Source of the DNA: Bacteroides zoogleoformans
Lineage (GTDB): Bacteria; Bacteroidota; Bacteroidia; Bacteroidales; Bacteroidaceae
DNA: 64,000 nucleotides
Assembly: GCF_002998435.1 (NCBI RefSeq)
Contig: NZ_CP027231.1
Span: 1,715,001 to 1,779,000 of the forward strand
Direction of reading: 5' to 3'
This document shows positions 54,811 through 62,489 of this stretch, piece after piece (position 1 is the stretch's first letter; each line of letters opens with the position of its first letter). The notes beneath the pieces were generated by a model, which was not told where the DNA came from, searched no databases, and saw only the letters and a program-made list of their open reading frames with translations. The position numbers and the translations under genes were made by a program.

Positions 54811-57800
54811 ATGAATAGACGATGTCTTTTTTTACTTGGTTTGCTTGCCGTCTCCCTCCTTTCTCTCAAAACAGTAAGCGCACAAGAACTTCCGACGGAC
54901 GTCCGCCGGGAAATCGAGAAATTACTGAATGACGTGGCACGTAAAGAAGTGTCTGTAGGAACCATCAGAATAGATTCCGTAGCCGTGAAAAGGAAAACGC
55001 TGCAACTCTTTGCCAACATGAACTGTGCTTATATCCCTTTCCGTGAAGACAACGTCGCCGAGATTTATAAAAGTGTGCGCGCGCTGCTACCGGCGAACTT
55101 ATCCAAAAGCAGGCTGCAAATCCGTACCAACAAGCGTAGCATCGAAGAACTGATTCCCCAAGCTCTGCGCAGCAAAAAAGACAAGAAAGCCAAAAGATTC
55201 ACCCCCACTGCCACAAAGCCTTTAGTGAAGAATATCTCTACCCCTTATACCCCCACCAATGGATTGCAAAATCGTCACATCGCTTTGTGGCAAAGTCACG
55301 GCTGGTACTACGAGTCTAAACTTGCCCGTTGGGAATGGCAGCGTGCACGCATTTTCCAAACAGTGGAAGACCTGTACACGCAAAGCTACGTACTGCCTTT
55401 CCTTGTGCCGATGCTGGAAAATGCAGGTGCCAATGTGTTGCTCCCGCGCGAACGAGACTGCCGGACAGAAGAAGTGATTGTGGATAATGACGGTTGTCCG
55501 GACGGTCGTTCCGCGTACTCAGAAAGCAGTGGCGAGAAAATATGGAAACAAGGAAACGGAGAAGGATTCGCCCAACTGCGTTCCCAATACGTCAACTTCG
55601 AGAACCCGTTCAAAGAAGGTAGTTATCGCATGGTAGAGACCACGAAGAAAGGCAAAGAAAGCACTGCCGAATGGACGCCCGAAATCCCTGCAAGCGGACA
55701 ATATGCCGTGTACGTTTCCTATCAGACGTTGCCGAGCAGCACGGATGATGCCCTCTATACCGTGTACCACAAGGGAGGTGTCACACAGTTCAAAGTAAAC
55801 CAGCAGATGGGAGGCGGCACGTGGATTTACCTCGGCACTTTCGGCTTCGACGCAGGCAGAAATAAAGAATACAGAGTGGTGTTGAGCAACCGCTCCGCCA
55901 AAGCCGGACGAATGATAACGGCAGATGCCGTGAAGATTGGCGGCGGTATGGGTAACATAGCACGCCGCATCTCCGATGAAGGCATAACAGAAAACCTGAA
56001 AAGCTCCGATACACGCAACCTGCAAACAGGAATCACAAGCGAAAAAAACGAATCTCAAACTGCCGCTTTCTTGTCGCAACAGAGATTTGAGGCAAGCGGC
56101 TATCCCCGTTTCTGCGAAGCAGCCCGCTACTGGCTGCAATGGGCGGGAATCCCCGACAGCGTATATTCCGAAAGCAAGGGCAAGAACGACTATACGGACG
56201 ACTACAAATGCCGCGGCATCTGGGTGAACTACCTCGCCGGAGGTTCTCCGGTTAATCCCACGGAAAAGGGACTGAACATTCCCGTGAACATGGCTTTCGC
56301 CTTCCACTCGGATGCGGGAACCACCTTGAACGACTCCATCATCGGGACGCTGGGCATCTACTATACCAATGCCTACAACGAAAAGTATGCCAACGGAGCG
56401 TCGCGCTACCTCGGCCACGACTTGACCGACTTGATTCAATCGAACATCGTGCGTGATGTGCGCACTCTTTACGAACCCCGATGGACCCGCCGAGGCAAGT
56501 GGAATCAATCTTATTACGAGGCCCGTGTCCCCCGCGTACCCACCATGCTGCTCGAACTGCTTTCTCACCAGAACTTTGCCGATATGCGCTACGGACTGGA
56601 CCCGCGCTTCCGCTTCACCGTGAGTCGTGCCATCTACAAAGGCATGTTACAGTTCCTCTGCTCGCAATATGGCACGGAGTACGTTGTCCAGCCGCTTCCG
56701 GTAGACCACATGGTTCTGCGCATGACCGGAGAGGATGAGGTAGAGCTGAGCTGGCAACCCGTGGACGACACATTGGAACCGACAGCCAAAGCAGAGAAAT
56801 ACATTGTCTATACGCGCATCGGAAACGGAGCTTTCGATAACGGCGTATTGGTGGAGAAAAACAGCTACCGTGTACGCATCCCTGCCGGCGTGGTATGCAG
56901 CTACAAAGTGACGGCCGTGAACAAAGGAGGTGAGAGCTTCCCATCCGAAATACTATCGGTAGGACGGGCTTCACAATCCAAGGGCACGGTGCTGGTGGTA
57001 AACGGGTTCGACCGCATCAGCGCTCCCGCCGACTTCGTGGCACCTGCACCCGCCGATACGTTGCTTGCCGGTTTTCTGGACGAACAAGATCACGGTGTAC
57101 CTTATATAAAGGACATCAGCTACATCGGTAAAATGAAAGAGTATCGCCGCTCCATTCCTTGGATGGACGACGATGCGTCGGGCTTTGGCGACAGCTACGG
57201 TGATTATGAAAATCAAGTGATTGCCGGCAATACGTTCGACTATCCCTCCGTGCACGGCGCCGCGATACTGAAAGCGGGCTACTCCTTTGTTTCGAGCAGC
57301 GACGAGGCTGTGGAAGACGGATGGACATCGCTCAACGACTACAAATACGTCGACCTCATCTTAGGAAAAGAATGCCAGAGCAAGATGGGAAGAGGTGTGA
57401 TGCCGTTGGAGTTCAAAACCTTCAACAACCGCATGCAGGAAGCGATTACCGCATATTGCAAGCAAGGAGGAAACATCTTTGTTTCGGGTGCTTTTGTCGG
57501 AACAGACCTTTGGGACAACCGGCTTGCCGCTGCCGATGAGGCGGACAAGAAGTTTGCCACGGATATCCTGAAATACAAGTGGCGTGTAGGACAGGCAGCC
57601 ATAACGGGGAAAGTGAAAAGCGTGGCTTCTCCATTCTCCTCTCTGTCGGGGAATTACACCTACTACAACGAACTGAACGCTGACTCGTACGTAGTAGAAG
57701 CCCCCGACGCCATTGAGCCGGCAAGCAAAGACGCCTATACGGTGATGCGCTATGCTGAGAACAACCTGAGTGCCGGCGTGGCTTATCAGGGCGACTACAA

Positions 57801-57900
57801 AACACTGATTCTGGGATTTCCTTTCGAGGCGATACGTACCGAGGCGGAAAGAGAAGCATTCATGCACGCGGTATTGACCTTCTTCAATGACAATAAGTAA
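54811..57900 (+). CDS. Amidase-like secreted protein with golvesin-type insert and FnIII domain
   Basis: A 1029-residue protein (signal peptide about 1-24) that databases often label 'xanthan lyase'. The zinc amidase_3 pattern is split: QSHGWYYE (H163), E186 and FAFHSDAG (H499). Between them sits a golvesin-like beta domain (about 265-385). An FnIII-like domain follows (about 710-780), then a C-terminal, flavodoxin-like region. N-acetylmuramoyl-L-alanine amidase activity is inferred from the residue pattern and the locus. Confidence 0.82.
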   Translation: MNRRCLFLLGLLAVSLLSLKTVSAQELPTDVRREIEKLLNDVARKEVSVGTIRIDSVAVKRKTLQLFANMNCAYIPFREDNVAEIYKSVRALLPANLSKSRLQIRTNKRSIEELIPQALRSKKDKKAKRFTPTATKPLVKNISTPYTPTNGLQNRHIALWQSHGWYYESKLARWEWQRARIFQTVEDLYTQSYVLPFLVPMLENAGANVLLPRERDCRTEEVIVDNDGCPDGRSAYSESSGEKIWKQGNGEGFAQLRSQYVNFENPFKEGSYRMVETTKKGKESTAEWTPEIPASGQYAVYVSYQTLPSSTDDALYTVYHKGGVTQFKVNQQMGGGTWIYLGTFGFDAGRNKEYRVVLSNRSAKAGRMITADAVKIGGGMGNIARRISDEGITENLKSSDTRNLQTGITSEKNESQTAAFLSQQRFEASGYPRFCEAARYWLQWAGIPDSVYSESKGKNDYTDDYKCRGIWVNYLAGGSPVNPTEKGLNIPVNMAFAFHSDAGTTLNDSIIGTLGIYYTNAYNEKYANGASRYLGHDLTDLIQSNIVRDVRTLYEPRWTRRGKWNQSYYEARVPRVPTMLLELLSHQNFADMRYGLDPRFRFTVSRAIYKGMLQFLCSQYGTEYVVQPLPVDHMVLRMTGEDEVELSWQPVDDTLEPTAKAEKYIVYTRIGNGAFDNGVLVEKNSYRVRIPAGVVCSYKVTAVNKGGESFPSEILSVGRASQSKGTVLVVNGFDRISAPADFVAPAPADTLLAGFLDEQDHGVPYIKDISYIGKMKEYRRSIPWMDDDASGFGDSYGDYENQVIAGNTFDYPSVHGAAILKAGYSFVSSSDEAVEDGWTSLNDYKYVDLILGKECQSKMGRGVMPLEFKTFNNRMQEAITAYCKQGGNIFVSGAFVGTDLWDNRLAAADEADKKFATDILKYKWRVGQAAITGKVKSVASPFSSLSGNYTYYNELNADSYVVEAPDAIEPASKDAYTVMRYAENNLSAGVAYQGDYKTLILGFPFEAIRTEAEREAFMHAVLTFFNDNK

Positions 57901-57919
57901 CACCAATCATACTCTATCT

Positions 57920-59818
57920 ATGAAGTTAAACCAATCATACTTTTTCAGTCGAAGCCTGTTGACCCTGTTCCTGACGGTTTGCCTCTTCCCCCTTGGCATG
58001 CAGGCACAACAGGATACATTCCGCTTCGCGCAACTGACGGATATTCACCTGAACCCGAACAATCCGAACCCCACGGAAGACTTGCTGCGCTCCATCGCAC
58101 AAATCAACGCCACGGACAGCATCGACTTCGTGCTGGTGACAGGCGACCTGACCGAGGAGGGAGACCGTACCACCATGGAGAAAGTGAAATCGTGCCTCGA
58201 CCTGCTGAAAACCCGCTACTACGTCATCCTCGGCAATCATGAGACGAAATGGAGCGACTCAGGTTGCACCGCCTTCGGAGAGATTTTCGGCGGAGAACGT
58301 TTTGAATTCGAACACAAAGGAATTCTGTTCCTCGGCTTCAACTCGGGTCCACTGATGCGCATGGCCTATGGTCATGTAGTGCCACAAGACATCCGGTGGA
58401 TGACCGAGGAAATGGATAAGGCGGGCAGAGACAAGCCCGTGATACTGGTCACCCATTATCCGTTGATGGAAGGAGATGTGGACAACTGGTACGAGGTAAC
58501 CGATGCCGTGCGCCCCTACAACATACGCCTGTTCATCGGCGGACACTATCATGCGAACAGAAATTTGCGCTACGACGGCATTCCGGGCATACTGATGCGC
58601 AGCAACCTGCGCGACAAAGAGGGAAAACCGGGGTATGGCATCTACGAAGTAAGTAAAGATTCCATCAAGGTATATACGCAGCGTATCGGCGAACCGGCCA
58701 AAGAGTGGGCAGCCTTCTCGCTCGTCGAGCCCTATTACAACCGCAACGGCAAAGCGGATAAATACCCCGACTTCTCCGTCAACAAGGACTATCCGCAGGT
58801 AAAGGAGCAATGGATGGTGCAGACAGGAGTAGGCATCTACTGCTCTCCCTGCGTAGAAAAAGACAAAGTCTTTGTAGGCGACGACATGGGCATCCTCACC
58901 GCCTACGCCCTGAAGAACGGCCGTAAGCTGTGGAGCTTTGCCTCAGGCAAACGCATCGTAGGCACTCCCGCGGCAAGCGAAGGCATCGTTGTGTTCGGCT
59001 CGGCAGACCGCCGCATCTACGGCCTGAACACGAAAGACGGAAGCCTGCTATGGACGGCGGAAGCCGCAGAACCTGTACTCGGGGCAGTGACCATCGATCA
59101 AGGCACGGCCTACATCGGCGCCAGCGACGGCACCCTTCGTGCCATAGACATCCGCACGGGCAGGGTGGTTTGGGCCTACACGGGCGTGAAGGGTTACATC
59201 GAAACCAAACCGCTGGTAACGGAAGACAAGGTTATCTTCGGGGCATGGGACAATACACTTTATGCCCTGAACAAGGCGGACGGCAAGGAATGCTGGCGAT
59301 GGACGGGAGGACTGACCCGCATGCACTTCTCTCCCGCTGCCGTATGGCCGGTGGCAGCACAAGGAAAGGTGTTCATCACCGACCCACAACGTGCCATGAC
59401 AGCCATCGACATCCAAACCGGAAATACCGTATGGCGCACGTTCCAATCCATGGTACGCGAAACCATCGGCCTCTCCGAAGACGGTGAACGTGTATACAGC
59501 AAGACGATGAACGACAGCATTGTCTGCTACGCCACCCGGGGCGATGTCCCGAAAGAGATTTGGGCATCCGATGTAGGCTTCGGGTACGAGCATGCCCCCT
59601 CCATGCAGGTAGAAAAAGAAGGAGTGGTGTTCGGCAGTACGAAAGAAGGGCTTGTCTTCGCGTTGGAAGCCCGAAGCGGCAAAATACTGTGGAAGCACAA
59701 GATAGGAAACTCCCTTATCAGCACCGTGGTTCCGCTGAACGGCCGCGAAGTGCTGTTCACTGCAACGAGCGGAGAAGTGGGACTGTTGCGGGCGAAACCT
59801 GCTCCGACACAGCGGTAA
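57920..59818 (+). CDS. Secreted metallophosphoesterase with PQQ-like beta-propeller
   Basis: A 632-residue protein: signal peptide (about 1-25), calcineurin-like phosphoesterase with all motifs (LTDIHL, TGDLTEEG, LGNHE, THYPL, GGHYH), then WD/PQQ-type beta-propeller repeats (about 285-630; blades such as KDGSLLWTAEA and RTGRVVWAYTG). The ATG at 57920 begins the signal peptide; an upstream in-frame start would overlap the previous gene. The substrate is unknown; it may clean up phosphorylated products in the periplasm. Confidence 0.9.
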   Translation: MKLNQSYFFSRSLLTLFLTVCLFPLGMQAQQDTFRFAQLTDIHLNPNNPNPTEDLLRSIAQINATDSIDFVLVTGDLTEEGDRTTMEKVKSCLDLLKTRYYVILGNHETKWSDSGCTAFGEIFGGERFEFEHKGILFLGFNSGPLMRMAYGHVVPQDIRWMTEEMDKAGRDKPVILVTHYPLMEGDVDNWYEVTDAVRPYNIRLFIGGHYHANRNLRYDGIPGILMRSNLRDKEGKPGYGIYEVSKDSIKVYTQRIGEPAKEWAAFSLVEPYYNRNGKADKYPDFSVNKDYPQVKEQWMVQTGVGIYCSPCVEKDKVFVGDDMGILTAYALKNGRKLWSFASGKRIVGTPAASEGIVVFGSADRRIYGLNTKDGSLLWTAEAAEPVLGAVTIDQGTAYIGASDGTLRAIDIRTGRVVWAYTGVKGYIETKPLVTEDKVIFGAWDNTLYALNKADGKECWRWTGGLTRMHFSPAAVWPVAAQGKVFITDPQRAMTAIDIQTGNTVWRTFQSMVRETIGLSEDGERVYSKTMNDSIVCYATRGDVPKEIWASDVGFGYEHAPSMQVEKEGVVFGSTKEGLVFALEARSGKILWKHKIGNSLISTVVPLNGREVLFTATSGEVGLLRAKPAPTQR

Positions 59819-59902
59819 GGGAGCACACGCCTCATCGCACCATGCCAAAGAAATCGAGAGACCCCCAAATAGAGAACCAAAAGCATTAAAAACAATACGA
59901 AT

Positions 59903-61366
59903 ATGAAGAAAATCAGTTGTTTCATCCCTTACGCAGGAAAAGAACAAGTAGAGAAAACAATACAAGGACTGCAAGCCACCGGACTTGTAGAGAGCATCTA
60001 TCTGATGACCACCAACGCCGAATTGAAAGAGCTTCCCGGCTGTCATCGCATTTGCGTGGAACAACCTTTCGGCAGCCGGGCCATGCACGCCGTGGCGAAT
60101 GCCGCGAAGGGCGAGTACACACTGCTTTATACCAAGGAGACAACGCTCGAAATGGGCATGTTCGCCTTGGAGCGCATGATGCGCATTGCCGAAGATACGG
60201 ACGCGGGCATGGTCTATGCCGACCACTACCAGACCACCAACGGCAAGCAGGCCAATGCACCCGTCATCGACTACCAGTTCGGCTCGCTCAGAGACGACTT
60301 CAACTTCGGCTCCGTGCTACTGTTCAACACCGCCAAGCTGAAAGAGGCTGCCGGACGCATGAAGGCGGAGTATCGCTTCGCCGGCCTCTATGACTTGCGC
60401 TTGAAGCTGAGCCAAAAGGCAGAGCTGGTGCACATCAACGAATATCTCTACAGTGAGGTGGAGAACGACACCCGCAAAAGCGGTGAAAAGATTTTCGACT
60501 ATGTAGATCCCAAGAACCGCGACCGTCAGGTAGAAATGGAGCAGGCATGCACCGAACATCTGAAGGAAATAGACGGCTATCTGGAACCCAAATTCACGCA
60601 GATAAACTTCAATGACAACAGCTTTGAATACGAAGCATCGGTCATCATCCCCGTACGCAACCGTATCCGTACCATCCGCGACGCCATCCGGTCTGTACTG
60701 AACCAGAAGACGGACTTCAAATTCAACCTGATTATCATCGACAACCACTCCACGGACGGCACCACAGAGGCCATCGACGAGTTCAAAGCCGACGAACGCC
60801 TCGTCCACATCATCCCCGAGCGCAACGACCTCGGCATCGGCGGCTGCTGGAACATGGGCGTGCACCATGCCAAATGCGGCAAGTTCGCCGTACAGCTGGA
60901 CAGCGACGACGTGTACAAAGACGAGCATACCCTCGCCATCATGGTACGTGCCTTCTACGAGCAGAACTGCGCCATGGTGGTGGGCACTTACATGATGACA
61001 GACTTCCATATGAACATGATTGCGCCGGGCATTATCGACCACAAGGAATGGACGCCCCACAATGGCCGCAACAACGCCCTGCGCATCAACGGGCTGGGCG
61101 CCCCGCGCGCCTTCTACACGCCGGTGCTGCGCGAGGTGAAAGTGCCCAACACCAGCTATGGCGAAGACTATGCGCTGGGACTGAACTTCTCTCGCCGTTA
61201 TCAGATAGGACGTGTCTACGACGTGGTTTACCTCTGCCGACGCTGGGAAGATAATTCCGACGCCTCATTGGACATCGTAAAGCAGAACGGACACAACCTC
61301 TATAAAGACCGCATCCGCACGTGGGAGTTGCAGGCACGCATTGCCTTGAACAAGAGCAAGTTATAA
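59903..61366 (+). CDS. Tandem GT-A glycosyltransferase, family 2
   Basis: A 487-residue cytosolic protein with two GT-A-like halves. The C-terminal half (about 245-480) is a canonical GT2 domain: SVIIPVRNR, IIIDNHSTDGT and QLDSDDVYKD (DxD-type). The N-terminal half (about 1-200) begins ISCFIPYAGKEQVEKTIQGL and contains a nucleotide-sugar-like GEYTLLYT segment without a clear DxD; it may be degenerate. The product is unknown. It is followed by a 22-bp tandem repeat and the DUF4922 gene. Confidence 0.85.
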   Translation: MKKISCFIPYAGKEQVEKTIQGLQATGLVESIYLMTTNAELKELPGCHRICVEQPFGSRAMHAVANAAKGEYTLLYTKETTLEMGMFALERMMRIAEDTDAGMVYADHYQTTNGKQANAPVIDYQFGSLRDDFNFGSVLLFNTAKLKEAAGRMKAEYRFAGLYDLRLKLSQKAELVHINEYLYSEVENDTRKSGEKIFDYVDPKNRDRQVEMEQACTEHLKEIDGYLEPKFTQINFNDNSFEYEASVIIPVRNRIRTIRDAIRSVLNQKTDFKFNLIIIDNHSTDGTTEAIDEFKADERLVHIIPERNDLGIGGCWNMGVHHAKCGKFAVQLDSDDVYKDEHTLAIMVRAFYEQNCAMVVGTYMMTDFHMNMIAPGIIDHKEWTPHNGRNNALRINGLGAPRAFYTPVLREVKVPNTSYGEDYALGLNFSRRYQIGRVYDVVYLCRRWEDNSDASLDIVKQNGHNLYKDRIRTWELQARIALNKSKL

Positions 61367-61377
61367 CGGCACTTGTC

Positions 61378-61440
61378 AGACACTTGTGTCTTTCGTCTCA
61401 AACACTTGTGTCTGTCATCTCAAACACTTGTGTCTGACAA
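61378..61440 (+). repeat. 22-bp tandem repeat between the GT2 and DUF4922 genes
   Basis: Three copies of ACACTTGTGTCT at 22-base spacing (61380, 61402, 61424), each able to form a tiny AGACAC/GTGTCT-like stem. The spacer TCTCAAA is kept between copies. A truncated copy precedes the first. Confidence 0.9.
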
Positions 61441-61493
61441 ACCGAAATCCGGCATCTGCCAACACACTAAATAACAACCTGTTAAACAGAAAC

Positions 61494-62489
61494 ATGAATC
61501 AAGCGATACGCCGCCTTCTGACCGAACAAACCACCTCTTGGGAAACCGCCCGCAACAACTATGCGGCTCTGGCAGGTGTGCAGGTGAAGGAGCTGAACGT
61601 AAACGGCATTCCGTATAAAGTGCAGTTCAACCCCGCCCGCATCGTTTCCTCCGGAGCCAAGGTAGACGCCAAATCCATCCGGGAGCGGAAGTGCTTCCTA
61701 TGCCCCGCCCATCTGCCGCCGGAGCAAAAAGGCATTCCCTTCAAAGGGCACTACCACATACTGGTGAACCCTTTCCCCATCTTCCCCCGTCACTTGACGA
61801 TACCGGAACTGGCGCACGTGCCCCAGCTCATTGCCCCCCGCTTTGCGGATATGCTGGAGTTGGCACAAGCCCTGTCGGATTTCATCATCTTCTACAACGG
61901 ACCCAAGTGCGGCGCCTCCGCCCCCGACCATGCCCATTTTCAGGCCGGAAACAAAGGGCTCCTGCCCATTGAAAAAGAATGGCGCGGACAGGTTGCGGGC
62001 AAGATAGCCGATTACGGAAAGGCCGCCTTATGGTATCTGAACGATGCCCCCCGTACCACCCTCGTCATTCAATCTGCCTCGGCAGCAGACGCCACCGCCC
62101 TCTTCGACATCATCTATCGCACGTTGGACGTGAAACCCGGCGAAGACGAGCCGATGATGAACGTGCTCGCCTTATACGAAACCCAACCCGCACCCTCCCT
62201 ACGGCCGGGAAACGAGCCGGAGGCAGAGGCATTCTGGACCATCTTCCTTTTTCCCCGCGAAAAGCACCGCCCCGCCTGCTACACCGCCGAGGGCGACGCC
62301 AACCTGTTGAGCAGTCCGGCCTCGGTAGACCTCGGAGGGGTATTCATCACTCCCGTAGAGAAAGATTTCAGGAAGATTACCGCCGAAGACGTAGCCCGTA
62401 TTTTAGGAGAAGTATGTCTTTCTGCCGATGATTTCCAACGCATACGGCAGCGCATCAAGGAACAAATTTTAAACAATACCCCACTATGA
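61494..62489 (+). CDS. DUF4922 protein, HIT-like nucleotidyltransferase/phosphorylase
   Basis: A 331-residue protein related to GDP-sugar phosphorylases of the HIT superfamily. The catalytic triad-like motif HAHFQ (H146, H148, Q150) sits in the PDHAHFQAG segment, and the Cys pair CFLC (67-70) may bind metal. Sugar substrate unknown. The ATG at 61494 is preferred, since the longer frame would translate the tandem repeat. Its TGA overlaps the next ATG (ATGA). Confidence 0.82.
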   Translation: MNQAIRRLLTEQTTSWETARNNYAALAGVQVKELNVNGIPYKVQFNPARIVSSGAKVDAKSIRERKCFLCPAHLPPEQKGIPFKGHYHILVNPFPIFPRHLTIPELAHVPQLIAPRFADMLELAQALSDFIIFYNGPKCGASAPDHAHFQAGNKGLLPIEKEWRGQVAGKIADYGKAALWYLNDAPRTTLVIQSASAADATALFDIIYRTLDVKPGEDEPMMNVLALYETQPAPSLRPGNEPEAEAFWTIFLFPREKHRPACYTAEGDANLLSSPASVDLGGVFITPVEKDFRKITAEDVARILGEVCLSADDFQRIRQRIKEQILNNTPL

